Below are positions 8,293-18,222 of a stretch of 48,015 nucleotides of DNA, one piece after another. Under the pieces are notes generated by a model. It saw only the letters and a program-made list of their open reading frames with translations, searched no databases and was not told the origin of the DNA. A program made the translations under genes and the position numbers. Numbering within the stretch: position 1 is the first letter of the stretch; each line of letters opens with the position of its first letter. Origin of the DNA: Acetobacter persici JCM 25330 (lineage in GTDB: Bacteria > Pseudomonadota > Alphaproteobacteria > Acetobacterales > Acetobacteraceae); the NCBI RefSeq assembly GCF_000613905.1, contig NZ_BAJW01000020.1:1-48015 (forward strand), read 5' to 3'.

Positions 8293-10005
8293 ATGGCAAG
8301 ATCGTTACCCGCCAATCCTTCTGTTTCGCTTGACTATGGCACGCAGCCAGACTCAGGGTGGGGAGAGAACGGTACTTATACGGGAACTGAAAACGGCACG
8401 ATCACTATTACCAGTCAGCAAGATGGGGATAGTGTTTCTGGAGAGACGTCTGGCGTAAACGTCACCATTGATCAGGGTGCAGCTATTACTGGCAAGGGTT
8501 GGTACATTGGTAATGCAGATAAACCTGCAACCGTTACTGTTAATGGCACGCTTAAATTAGCAAACGCTGATCAAATTGCAGATGGCTCAAAAGTCATTGT
8601 TGGAGATGGAGGGACGTTAATTTTGGGTGGTTATGCCACAACAACCTCTGGTCTGATCGAATTCTCTGGTTCTCCAGATACCCCCGCAGGTGGTGGTGGT
8701 ACGATTGAAATTGCCGCAGGAACCACTCCAAGTATTATTGGTTTTATTACAAATATAACTCCAAATGATACGATTATTATTGATGGTATGACTGCCAATG
8801 GTTATACTTATGCTGATGGAATTTACACATTAACAAACAATAATTCTCCTATCAGCGGAACTTCTTCTTTTCAGCTTCCCGCTGCGAACGAAGGTACAAC
8901 GTTTACTGTTACAACAGTTGGCGGAAAAACCTATTTGAATGCTGATGTCGTGGTTTGCTTCCTTGCTGGCAGCATGATCCGCACGGCTGATGGTGAAGTG
9001 GCGGTTGAAGATCTGCAGATCGGCGACGAAGTAGTCACTTTTGACTCGGAAACGGGTGTAGAAAGTGTTCGCCCAGTCATGTGGGCTGGTAAAGCACACG
9101 CAACAGCTCACGTTGGTCTGCCTGCCGATCAGGCTGGTTATCCTGTTCGCATTCTTAAAGGCGCTGTTGCTGAAGGTGTGCCTTATAAAGACCTTCTGGT
9201 TACGTCAGAGCATTGCATGTTCTTCGATGGTAAGTTTGTGCCGGTGCGTATGCTGGTAAACGGCTCTTCCATCTTCTACGATACGTCTATCGTTGCTTAT
9301 GATTATTATCATATTGAAACGGCAGAACATGCAGTCATTTCAGCCAATGGCATGCTGACGGAAAGCTACCTGGATACGGGTAACCGTCGTTCCTTCCGTC
9401 AGGAAGGCAAGGTTGCTAGCATTGGTGGTCGTGCAAAGACATGGGCAGCAGATGCCGGTGCGGAACTGTGTGTTGACCGCGCATTTGTAGAGCCGCTGTT
9501 CCGCAAGCTGGAAGCCCGGAAGAGCAGCGTTGCAGAAGGTCTGCGTCATGCGGACGTTGTGGAACTGACCAACGATGCCGATCTGCATCTGGTTACGGAG
9601 ACAGGCGCTGTTGTTCGCCCGGTTCGTCACGAAGGTCAGCGTTATAGCTTTATGCTGCCGGCGAATGTGTCTTCTGTGCGCATCGTGTCCCGCGCCAGCC
9701 GTCCGTCTGATGTAATTGGCCCGTTTGTGGATGATCGTCGTCAGATGGGTGTTGCTGTCGGTGACATTACGTTTGTAACGGCTGCTCGTCAGGAAAACAT
9801 TGTGGTGCATCTGGCTGAAACCAAGCCGGAAGGCTGGCATGCTGATGCAAGCCAGACTGAAGCAGCATGGACCGCAGGCAATGCTGTCCTGCCGCTGTCT
9901 GGCCTCACAGACGGTAACATGGGTCTGCTCAGCCTCAACGTTGTTGCCGCTGGCCCGTATGTTGTTGAAGCACAGAAGGAAGATGTTCAGGTTCTCAGCG
10001 CCTGA
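8293..10005 (+). CDS. Hint-domain protein, second paralogue
   Basis: The 570-residue protein has the same layout as the gene before it. Residues 1-215 are a threonine-, glycine- and asparagine-rich passenger (GTITITSQQDGDSV, GGTLILGGYATTTSG) unlike the first gene's in sequence but with a beta-rich look. The Hint domain begins at about residue 222 (VCFLAGSMIRTADGEVAVEDLQIGDEV) with the Cys, the TSEHCMF histidine block and ANGMLTESYLDTGNRRS. The C-terminal block RPSDVIGPFVDDRR also matches. The 3' part of the DNA is more GC-rich and looks like host codon use, while the 5' part is AT-rich, so the gene appears to be a mosaic of a variable front and a constant back. A ribosome binding site AAGGA lies nine bases before the start. 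It is followed by a strong terminator. The 253 AT-rich bases before it hold no other gene. Confidence 0.75.
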   Translation: MARSLPANPSVSLDYGTQPDSGWGENGTYTGTENGTITITSQQDGDSVSGETSGVNVTIDQGAAITGKGWYIGNADKPATVTVNGTLKLANADQIADGSKVIVGDGGTLILGGYATTTSGLIEFSGSPDTPAGGGGTIEIAAGTTPSIIGFITNITPNDTIIIDGMTANGYTYADGIYTLTNNNSPISGTSSFQLPAANEGTTFTVTTVGGKTYLNADVVVCFLAGSMIRTADGEVAVEDLQIGDEVVTFDSETGVESVRPVMWAGKAHATAHVGLPADQAGYPVRILKGAVAEGVPYKDLLVTSEHCMFFDGKFVPVRMLVNGSSIFYDTSIVAYDYYHIETAEHAVISANGMLTESYLDTGNRRSFRQEGKVASIGGRAKTWAADAGAELCVDRAFVEPLFRKLEARKSSVAEGLRHADVVELTNDADLHLVTETGAVVRPVRHEGQRYSFMLPANVSSVRIVSRASRPSDVIGPFVDDRRQMGVAVGDITFVTAARQENIVVHLAETKPEGWHADASQTEAAWTAGNAVLPLSGLTDGNMGLLSLNVVAAGPYVVEAQKEDVQVLSA

Positions 10006-10032
10006 TTTTTTCCTCAGTCTGTAGCCTGAAGG

Positions 10033-10066
10033 CAGGCCCTGTTCCGAAAGGAGCAGGGCCTGTTTT
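10033..10066 (+). terminator. Intrinsic terminator after the Hint genes
   Basis: CAGGCCCTG (10033-10041) pairs with CAGGGCCTG (10054-10062). TTCC pairs with GGAG inside it, with a GAAA tetraloop, giving a 13-bp stem. Four T residues follow. Confidence 0.9.
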
Positions 10067-10230
10067 CGTAAGAGCCAAAATTTTCTGAATATGTTTGCGT
10101 TCTTCAGCGTATGAGCTTCGGTAGCTTTAAAATTGCATGGATTAAGAGAGCTATCTCGGAAACTTGGTGGTCGTCTTATTTGCAATTATAGGCGAAAAGT
10201 CAGAAGTGCCGCTGTTATGGGAAGCTGAGA

Positions 10231-11190
10231 ATGAAGCATATTGCCGTTATTGGTGCGGGGGCCTGGGGAACGGCGCTGGCTCTCCATGCCAGCCGGACCG
10301 GGGCTGCCGTGTCTCTTTGGGCGCGAGACCCGGCTTCTCGCCTCATGAACGGGGCAATGCCGCGCCTGAGTGCTTTTCCCTTGCCATCAAGCATTACCGT
10401 GACAGATGAATTCGCGTTCCGTGCCGACGTAACGCTTGTGGCGGTGCCTATGCAGCATCTGGCGTCCATTTTGACACAGATGGAAACAGACTCGCCCCTT
10501 ATTCTGTGCTGCAAAGGAGTCAAACCCGATACACTTCAGTTTCCGCTGGATAGTCTTGAGGCCATCAGGTCGGGCCATGCGGGCGCTGTGCTGTCAGGGC
10601 CAAATTTTGCGCATGAGGTTGCAGCAGGGCTTCCCGCGGCGGCTGTTATCGCGGCACGGGAGGAGGGGCAGGCGCGTTCTCTGGCGGATCTGTTGGGAAC
10701 GCCCGCTTTCCGGCTGTATGACAGCACGGATATTATCGGGGTCCAGCTTGGCGGTGCAGCCAAGAATGTGATTGCGATAGCTGCGGGTGTGACAATTGGC
10801 GCAGGGCTTGGAGAAAATGCGCGCGCAGCTCTTGTAACGCGAGGGTTGGCAGAAATTAGCCGTCTTGCGCAAGCACTTGGGGGCGATGCGGCGACTGTGT
10901 CCGGCCTTTCCGGAATGGGGGACCTGCTTTTGACCTGTACCGGCACATCCTCCAGAAATTTCCGTGTTGGCCGGGCATTAGGTGAAGGTCACACGCCACC
11001 AGACGCGGAAGCGGCAGCCGGTGGCGTGGCAGAAGGGGTCGCTACGTCGCTGGCTTTGACTGAACTGGCCCGTCGCCATCAGGTCAATGTGCCGATTATC
11101 GAGGCTGTGGCAGCCCTTGTTACCGGGCAGGCATCTTTACAGGCGTTAATGGACCAGCTTCTGATGCGGCCTGCCGGGGCTGAAATCTGA
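10231..11190 (+). CDS. gpsA: Glycerol-3-phosphate dehydrogenase [NAD(P)+]
   Basis: GpsA reduces dihydroxyacetone phosphate to sn-glycerol 3-phosphate with NAD(P)H, the first step of phospholipid synthesis, in the cytoplasm. The 319-residue product has the normal family length. The Rossmann motif IGAGAWGTALA is at residues 7-17. The catalytic-domain motifs GVKPDT and LGGAAKNVIAIAAGV and the region with SGMGDLLLTCTG follow in the expected order. The ATG at 10231 is preceded by GGGAAGCTGAGA. It stands alone, between the Hint genes' terminator and a convergent S1/P1 nuclease gene. Identity is certain from the motifs and length. Confidence 0.95.
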   Translation: MKHIAVIGAGAWGTALALHASRTGAAVSLWARDPASRLMNGAMPRLSAFPLPSSITVTDEFAFRADVTLVAVPMQHLASILTQMETDSPLILCCKGVKPDTLQFPLDSLEAIRSGHAGAVLSGPNFAHEVAAGLPAAAVIAAREEGQARSLADLLGTPAFRLYDSTDIIGVQLGGAAKNVIAIAAGVTIGAGLGENARAALVTRGLAEISRLAQALGGDAATVSGLSGMGDLLLTCTGTSSRNFRVGRALGEGHTPPDAEAAAGGVAEGVATSLALTELARRHQVNVPIIEAVAALVTGQASLQALMDQLLMRPAGAEI

Positions 11191-11271
11191 GAGCAGATCT
11201 CCTGAGCCTGATAACAGGGCGGCTTTTGCTCCATGGAAAACATACACCGCCCCGGCGCGGGATAAATCCGG

Positions 11272-12174
11272 TTATTGTTTGATCTGGACGTCGGCTAGGG
11301 CTGTGTTCAGCAGATAAGCCAGCCGAACTCCCGCCTTCATCAACTGAAGTGAAGCAACAGTGCGTGCGGCGGCATCATAACCCGCGGGGAGTTCAACCGG
11401 GGCGCTATCCGGGTCACACCCAGCTTTTAAGGTGTTCAGTTGATAAGCATAGGTTCGTGCCAGACCAAAACTCTCCTGTGCCCAGTCAGAGGGGGTGCCG
11501 CTCTGCCATGCCTGCTTGTCATCATAGGTAATGTGCATGAAAAGAGAGTCGCTCAGGCTTTTGGCGTTCGGGTCCAGTTCTGAAACAAGAGCGGTATCCC
11601 AGTAGGAGTGAAGGTTGGTTGTGCGCGGGCCACCCAGCGCGAGGCGGACACAGTTACCGCCTTTGTCGTGATTATCGGCCGCATGGAGAGGCTGGTGCAG
11701 ATCGCCTACAAAATGGACCAGATATTTCAGGGCGAGAACGCGCTCAGCAGGCGGTGTGTCCGGGGCTGCGAGTTCTTTTGCAAACTGGGGAATTTTGTTG
11801 ACCACACAGTCTTTTGCCGGGCCACCGCTGGCCGGGTTGGTCTGCGCCGGGAAATTGTAGCACGCCTGAGCGAGATCCGGGTGGTCAAGCTCGATATCTA
11901 CAAAATGCCACTCACCCGTTTCCTTGTGCCCGGCGCTGCGCCAGGAATCGGCCCATGTTGAGCGGGAGAGAAAGTCGGGCGGGGTCAGTGTATCTTTGTC
12001 CTGCTTTAACAGCAGGTCGATTTTATGCCGGACATCGGGAGTCAGGTAATCCCACGCCAGCGCCGCTACAACCTGATGGCCTTCACGCCCCCATGCCAGC
12101 GCCTGTGTGCTTGTGGCTGTCAGACCAAGCATCAGGCAGCCTGCCGCAGCGAGATGGGTGAAAGAGTGTCTCAT
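11272..12174 (-). CDS. S1/P1-type zinc nuclease, secreted
   Basis: The 300-residue protein belongs to the S1/P1 nuclease family, zinc enzymes that cut single-stranded nucleic acids and remove 3' phosphates. I chose the ATG at 12174 (MRHSFTHLAAAG) because it starts a clean Sec signal peptide ending ALA before WGREGHQV. In this family the N-terminal tryptophan left after cleavage binds zinc, and the ligands are visible: WGREGH, TWADSW, GEWHFVD and a HFVGDLHQPLHAADNHDKGGN block with HSYWD downstream. It should act in the periplasm or outside the cell. It is divergent from the phospholipase C gene at 12436, with about 260 bases between. Confidence in the family is high; the substrate is inferred. 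Confidence 0.85.
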   Translation of the reverse strand: MRHSFTHLAAAGCLMLGLTATSTQALAWGREGHQVVAALAWDYLTPDVRHKIDLLLKQDKDTLTPPDFLSRSTWADSWRSAGHKETGEWHFVDIELDHPDLAQACYNFPAQTNPASGGPAKDCVVNKIPQFAKELAAPDTPPAERVLALKYLVHFVGDLHQPLHAADNHDKGGNCVRLALGGPRTTNLHSYWDTALVSELDPNAKSLSDSLFMHITYDDKQAWQSGTPSDWAQESFGLARTYAYQLNTLKAGCDPDSAPVELPAGYDAAARTVASLQLMKAGVRLAYLLNTALADVQIKQ

Positions 12175-12435
12175 GGAGAAGGCCTTCAAAAATTCTGATG
12201 AGGTCTGAGGAGTATAGTTTTTTCAGAAAAATGTATCTATTCGGAAAGGTAATATTTTTTACTCTTGGGAACAGCGCAGTTCTACAGTACGCCGCATCAG
12301 GTCCGGGATATCCCGATATGTGACATCATGATGAAGCCTGTCATTATTGGCGCGGAGAGGGTTGCTTCTGTATAGAGCTGCCTCTTGTCTGTTCGCAAAA
12401 GAGTTTTGTGAGCATGTGAAATCGAGAGGGCATGT

Positions 12436-14516
12436 ATGTCGGTTATCGGGCGCCGAGGACTTCTGAAGGGCGGAAGCGGACTTGTAACAGCGGGTCTCCT
12501 TTCCTCCATTAACCGTGCGCTGGCTATTCCGGCGGAACGCCGGAGCGGCACGCTGGAAGATGTTGAGCACATTGTTGTGCTGATGCAGGAAAACCGCTCC
12601 TTTGACCATTATTTTGGCCACCTGAACGGGGTGCGCGGGGTTGGGGACCGTCACCCGGTGCGCTCGCCGGATGGAACGCCAGTCTGGTCACAGTGGCGCG
12701 CAAAGCCCGAGAACGGGCGCGTTCTGCCATTCCAACTCCGGACGCATGTCACAAGCGCGCAGTGTGTTCTGGACCTTGACCATAACTGGCTCCTACGCAC
12801 GCCGCGATCAACGCCGGGTGGAATGACCAGTGGCCCCGGCACAAGACCGACATGACCATGGGCTATTACACGCGTGAAGATATTCCGTATCATTACGCGC
12901 TAGCGGATGCCTTTACGGTCTGTGATCATTATTTCTGCTCCACCCCGACGCAGACGCATCCCAATCGCTTTTACCTGATGACCGGAACCGTGGACGGGGA
13001 AGGTGTTGGCGGCGGTCCTGTGCTGGATAATGTGGACTGGGTTGATCGTGCCTTTTACCCGAAGGTGCCCGGACCATTTAACTGGACCACTTATCCGGAA
13101 CGGCTGGAGGCCGCCGGGGTAAGCTGGCAGGTTTATCAGCAGGGGCTTTCTCCGGCTGATGTGGAGAACGGTAATTTCGGCACGAACGTGCTGATGAACT
13201 TCCGCAACTATGTCGATGCGCCCGAGACGTCCCCGCTTTATCAGCGCGCCATGACGAAGCGCACGCTTGATACGCTGCGGCAGGATGTGCTGGCGGACCG
13301 GCTCCCGCAGGTTTCCTGGCTTCTGCCGCCTGCGGCTTATTCCGAGCATCCGCGCTGGACCCCCGGTTATGGCGCAACCTACATTGCCCGTGTGCTGAAT
13401 GCTTTGACAGCCAACCCGGACGTATGGGCAAAAACCGTTCTGCTCGTCATGTATGATGAAAATGACGGATATTTTGACCATGTTCCGCCCCCGCAGCCGC
13501 CCACGCCTGTTTTGCCGGGGAAAAGTACCGTTGATACGCGCGGCGAGATTCATGATCGTCTCACGCCGCATGAGCCGAAACGCTACACCGCAGACATGCT
13601 GCCTTACGGGCTGGGGCCGCGTGTCCCCATGCTGGCTTTGTCTCCGTGGAGCACGGGTGGGTTTGTCTGCTCGGAAGTGTTTGACCACACCTCGGTTCTC
13701 CGGTTTATCGAAGCGCGCTTTGGGGTGCGTGAAACCAATATTACGCCTTGGCGGCGTTCTGTCTGCGGGGATCTGACCAGCGCGTTCGATTTCTCACGCA
13801 AGCAGGGATTGAAGGGGAACCTTCCGGATACGGCGGATTACAGGAGCAAAACGGACCAGTCCTGCAAGTTGCCTGACCCGGCTGTTCCGGTGCAAAGCAG
13901 CCTGTCTGATATTGGTGAGCAGGAAAAAGGGCACAGGCCAACGCGCCCGCTGCCTTATGTTCTTGCTGTTAATGAGGTGGATGGACCCGCAGGAGCCTGC
14001 ACTCTTCAGTTTGAAAATCATGGCACAGCCGGAGCCTGCTTCTATGTTTATCAGGAGCAGTCAGATGAAAAGCCGCGCCGGTATACGGTCGGGGCTGGTG
14101 CGTCCTTGCAGGATCAGTGGCATGTGCCTGCGGGCGGGATGCTGCGTCTCATGGTGCTCGGGCCGAATGGGTTCGCGCGGTATTTCCATCGTAAAGGGCG
14201 TCCGGATGTCGGCGTTTCAGTGATGGATCAGACCGGGGCAGGGGCGATTGTTGTCAAACTGACAAACCATACAAACCGGCCACAAAATGTGCAGATGCAG
14301 GACAATGCGTATGGCATGGCAAAGCGGACGGTGGTGCTGCCTGCCCGTGGCACCCAGCAGGAGCAGATTGGTCTGGCCGGAAGCCACCACTGGTATGATG
14401 TGACGGTTTTTGCATCCGCAGAGCCGAATGTAACCAGCCGTTTTGCAGGGCATGTTGAAACAGGCCGCACGGGCGTGACGGACCCTGCAGCCGGGAAGCC
14501 CCTTCTCCACGGATGA
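12436..14516 (+). CDS. Phospholipase C, Tat-exported (frame break at about 12793)
   Basis: Two frames (12436-12855 and 12852-14516) form one protein of about 693 residues, the usual length of phosphocholine-preferring phospholipase C in bacteria. The N-terminus has a twin-arginine signal (GRRGLLKGG), so it is exported folded. The catalytic domain carries EHIVVLMQENRSFDHYFG, CSTPTQTHPNR, YDENDGYFDHVPPP and HTSVLRFIEARFG, as in this family; the last two regions hold metal and substrate residues. The C-terminal 200 residues look like the two beta-sandwich domains of the family. The frame breaks between LDHNW and THAAINAGWNDQW near 12793; one extra C or T restores a normal sequence, so it is probably an assembly error. 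It would hydrolyse lipid head groups outside the inner membrane. Its divergent neighbour is a secreted nuclease. Confidence 0.85.
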
Positions 14517-14521
14517 GGCAC

Positions 14522-14547
14522 CATGCTCCCGGTGCGCCGGGAGCATG
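14522..14547 (+). terminator. Hairpin after phospholipase C
   Basis: A perfect 11-bp inverted repeat (CATGCTCCCGG with CCGGGAGCATG) and a 4-base loop lie five bases after the stop. There is no T-run, so termination may be weak or factor-dependent. Confidence 0.6.
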
Positions 14548-14743
14548 CGGCGCCCTGCTGATTGATACGAATATGTATAAAAATTAAAGAAAGACACGTT
14601 TTTTAATGACAAAAATTAAGGTGCGTAAAGCAGTCTGAAAAAACAAGAAATGCAAAAGAAGCCTAGAAAAAAATATAGTTTTCTGAAGTCGTCTGGATTT
14701 TTATTATTATTCCGATTTCGATCTGTTGCAAAAAAACATCAAG

Positions 14744-14772
14744 TTGTTGTTTTTAGGCGGCTGTCATAAAAT
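14744..14772 (+). promoter_or_regulatory. Possible promoter of the TonB receptor
   Basis: TTGTTG at 14744-14749 and TAAAAT at 14767-14772 have a 17-base spacer, in an AT-rich stretch before the receptor gene. A CTGTCAT sequence at 14761-14767 lies within it. The whole region from 14548 to 14849 otherwise holds nothing I recognise. Confidence 0.35.
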
Positions 14773-14849
14773 TTTAAAATAAATCTTATTTCGTGAATGT
14801 TAAGGAGGGTCTGCGCCTAACAATAATTTTAATGGAACAGTTCACCGCA

Positions 14850-17275
14850 ATGCAGAAACTTTTGGCCACTTCCGCGCTGATTGGCTTTACAACCCTCCCG
14901 TTCTCAGCAGGCTTTGCTGCAGAACCTGATGCGACGAAAAAGACCGTCGGGCATGTGCGTGCGTCTGCACCGTCAAAAGTTTCCTCCAGTGAGCCATCCA
15001 TGATGGGCTCCACGGCTCCGACCGATCAGGCTCCTGAAAAGGTTGAAGTCAAAGGTGCCCGCCACCGTCAGGTGGGCGGGGGTCTGATGGTCAAGGAAGA
15101 CGCGCCGAAATCGCGCTCCACCATCACATCAGAATATATTGAAAAGCAGGCAACCGGCCTGAACCCGATGCAGCTTATTGAAATGCTGCCGGGGGTGAAC
15201 ACCACCTCGACAGACCCGATGGGCCTGTCCGGTGGTCACATGACCATGCGTGGCCTGACTGAAAGCCAGATCGGCTTTACTCTTGAAGGTTTCCCGATCA
15301 ATGATATCGGGAACTATGCCGTTTACCCGCAGGAAATCGTGGACCCGGAAAACCTGCGCAGTATCAATGTTGAGCAGGGTTCTGCGGATCTGGACAGCCC
15401 GCATATCAGCGCCACCGGTGGTGCTGTCAACATGTATCTGATGAACCCGAAAGATCATCTGGGCGGGAAAATCGTTGGTTCCTACGGGAATTATAACGCA
15501 CGCCGCATTTTTGGTCGTCTGGATACCGGCTATGTCGGCCACACCAATGTCAAAGGCTATGTCTCTTTCTCTGATGCTGCTGAGCAGTCCTGGCGTGGGC
15601 CGGGCGGCCAGAACAAGATGCATGGGGAAACCAAGTGGATGAGCGCCTGGGGGAAAGGCAACGTTGTGTCTTTCTCGTTGGTCGGTAACCAGTCAACCGG
15701 CGTGCTGTTCCCGTCCACCAATATGGCGGCCTGGCAGTCAAAAGGTGTGTACAACACCTATGAAAGCAAATGGGACCCCAAGCATCCGAGCGCAAACTAT
15801 TACCAGTTGCACCGCAACCCGTTTACCAACATTTATGCTAGTGCGCCGTCTACCTTCACCCTCACTGATAATCTGACCTGACCGAAACACCTTATTTCTG
15901 GTACGGGAATGGCAACGGTGGCGGTGCGTATAATGAAAGCCTGACCAGCCAGCAGTATGGTAAGCAGACAGTCACGGGTTCTATCGGGCCTTATAATGCT
16001 TCCAATACAAAATCTCTGCTGCTGTATAACCCGTCCAATACGCAGACCTACCGCCCCGGTGCGGTGACAAAACTGACGCTGCATACAGGCATCAACCGCC
16101 TGACAGTGGGTTACTGGTTTGAATATTCAAAGCAGAGGCAGACAGCGCCGTTCAGTCTGATTGATGGCGAAACAGGCAAGCCTGATGACCTGCTGGGTGG
16201 CGGGACCAACATGGTCTATTCCAACGGCGTGACGGCGCAGTATCGTGACACGCTGACGCAGACCCGTATCCACACCATGTTCATTGTGGATAGCCTTTCT
16301 CTGCTGAATAACCGCCTTACGATTGAAGCTGGCCTGAAATATGCTGTGGTCAATCGTGACGGGCAGAATAACCTGCCGGATACATCTACCGGGCCTTACA
16401 TCAAAGGATCCTGGCAGCAGCCGCTGCCGGCTGTGTCTATTCGTTACAAAATTAACGATGAAAACCAGCTTTTTGCGTCCTCAACCACAAACTTCCGTAT
16501 TCCCATGAATACGTCTTTGTATGACTCAGGGTCCTACAATACAAAATCCCATAGCTACAGCACACAGGCTAACGCTAACATGAAACCCGAAATCTCCATT
16601 TCTGAGGAGTTCGGCTGGCGTTATCAGGGGCCGCTGGTGATGGGCTCTGTGTCATACTTCCATTATAACTTCACCAACCGTCTGTATCAGCAGAGCGTGG
16701 TAACAGATACAGGCTATACTTATACCCGCAGCATCAACGGCGGGAACTCTCATGCTGATGGTGTGGATCTGGAAGTGGGCACACGGCCGATCCTGTATCA
16801 TCTGCGCCCCTATTTCTCTGCTGAGTATGTTAACGCCCGCACAGACAGCAATATCGCAGCGGGTGGTGCGAGTGACTTCGTATTCAGTAAGGGCAAGTTT
16901 GCGCCGCAGACGCCGAAATATCAGTTGGGCTTCAACCTCGATTATGATGACGGGCACCTGTTTGGCGGCTACAGCCTGAAATATGTTGCCAAGCAGTATT
17001 CAACATTTGTGAATGACCAGCATATTCCCGGCTATCTGACGATGAATATCAATGCCGGTTATCGCTTCAAGGACTGGGGTATCATGAAATCTCCGACCCT
17101 GCGCCTGAACCTGCGGAACATCACGGACCGTCGTTATCTGGGCTTTGTTAACGGCACCGCCGCGAACGCTCTGGCAACAACCGGGATGTATGGGTCCAAG
17201 ATCAAAGGTGGTAACACGACCTATTCCGTCGCAGCACCGTTTATGGTGATGGGAACGGCCAGCGTCGATTTCTAA
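14850..17275 (+). CDS. TonB-dependent outer-membrane receptor (frame break at about 15877)
   Basis: The start is probably the ATG at 14850, giving MQKLLATSALIGFTTLPFSAGFAA, a Sec signal peptide. The plug domain follows: VKGARHRQ, then AAT-like MLPGVNTTSTDPMG, MTMRGLTESQIGFTLEGFPIND and SINVEQGSAD. After about residue 200 come the beta-barrel strands, ending in an aromatic residue (GTASVDF), the sorting signal of outer-membrane barrels. The frame breaks at 15877, where CTGACCTGACC should be CTGACCCTGACC; one extra C restores TDNLTLTETPYFWYG. With that repair the protein is about 809 residues, normal for the family. The substrate cannot be read from sequence; siderophores or other large ligands are typical. 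A good ribosome binding sequence (AAGGAGG) at 14802 is too far from 14850, so the true start is not certain. Confidence 0.85.
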
Positions 17276-17288
17276 AAAACTGCACTGA

Positions 17289-17311
17289 CACGCAGCGTTT
17301 TAAGCTGCGTG
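17289..17311. terminator. Hairpin between convergent genes
   Basis: CACGCAGC (17289-17296) pairs with GCTGCGTG (17304-17311), 8 bp. On the reverse strand a T-run follows some bases further on (17274-17279), so it may serve the YfdX-like gene more than the receptor. Confidence 0.45.
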
Positions 17312-17366
17312 AAAGGTCTGGATGGGGGAGGTGCGGTGCGCGCCTCCCTCATTTTCTTTTCAGCCG

Positions 17367-18062
17367 TTAGTGGCTGGATTTTGCAGGCGCTTTGCCGTGA
17401 TCCGGCATGGCGGACTCAGCAAAATCTTCCGAGACAAATACCAGACCGTTCAGGATCTGGTCGAGTGCGGCGACTGCTTCAGATGCCTGCTTGCCTTCGG
17501 TAAAGACAGTTGCGCGGTTCAGCGCACCCTGTGTCTGCGCCAGCGGAGCCAGAGCGACGATGAAGTCAGCATCTTCCCCCACAACCTGCATGGTCTGGGC
17601 AGCCTGATCGGTCTGACCAGCTTTCAGTTGACCATTTGCCGTGGCAACAGCCGCCTTCTTTTCCGGAGCCAGTGTTTCCGTAGCGATGAATTCTCCGCCA
17701 ACCGGAATCCATGTGGTGGGTGTGGTTGCTGGCGTGTGGTCGGGAGACGCCGGATGTTGCGGTGCTGGCTGAAGCTGGCTTTCCGCAGCATTAAACTTTG
17801 TTTCAGCCTTGCCAGCGGCGGTCAGGCGCTTCTGAGCATCGTAAAGTGCCGGAATCGCGGCGTCGGTCTTGCCTGCTGCCAGCGTTTCACGGGCCTGAAC
17901 AATGTCTGCCATGGCGCGCTGGCCATCAGCGGACAGGTGGCGGAAGGCGCGGCCCGCTTTAAACTGTTCCCATTTGGTGTGAAGGCTGCTGGCGTGCGCC
18001 ATCATCGGTGTGGCCGTTAGCACGGCCAGAGCGGCCAGAGATGCCTTTGTGTTAAAACGCAT
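17367..18062 (-). CDS. YfdX-family protein, exported
   Basis: The 231-residue protein has a Sec signal peptide (MRFNTKASLAALAVLTATPMMAHA) and then a helical body (FKAGRAFRHLSADGQRAMADI, then LAAGKTDAAIPALYDAQKRLTAA). The second half (WIPVGGEFIATETLAPEKKAAVATA, then KAGQTDQAAQTMQVVGEDADFIVALAPL) matches the YfdX family, which in enteric bacteria is induced by acid and lies near oxalate-tolerance genes. The molecular role is not known. I chose the internal ATG at 18062 because it begins the signal peptide. Its neighbour on the left is a convergent TonB receptor; on the right a 160-base gap separates it from a membrane protein gene read in the same direction. Acid stress would fit the lifestyle of an acetic acid bacterium, but that is inference. 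Confidence 0.7.
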   Translation of the reverse strand: MRFNTKASLAALAVLTATPMMAHASSLHTKWEQFKAGRAFRHLSADGQRAMADIVQARETLAAGKTDAAIPALYDAQKRLTAAGKAETKFNAAESQLQPAPQHPASPDHTPATTPTTWIPVGGEFIATETLAPEKKAAVATANGQLKAGQTDQAAQTMQVVGEDADFIVALAPLAQTQGALNRATVFTEGKQASEAVAALDQILNGLVFVSEDFAESAMPDHGKAPAKSSH

Positions 18063-18222
18063 GAGTAAGATCCATTGCTGCAATAAAGAAGGGCGCTGTC
18101 AGAAAGGCCCTTTTCCGCACCCTAATATTGGATGCGCCGTGGCTTCCGACAACTCTCTGCCGCGGGATGCTGCTCAGCGGGTTTATCCTAGCCTGATACC
18201 TACTTCCGGGATGGACTGCGGT

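Noticed and set aside
9340-10185. Long reverse-strand open frame of 281 codons over the second Hint gene
   Set aside because: It is a shadow of the Hint gene. It has no ribosome binding site or recognisable domain, and the forward frame is a clear match.
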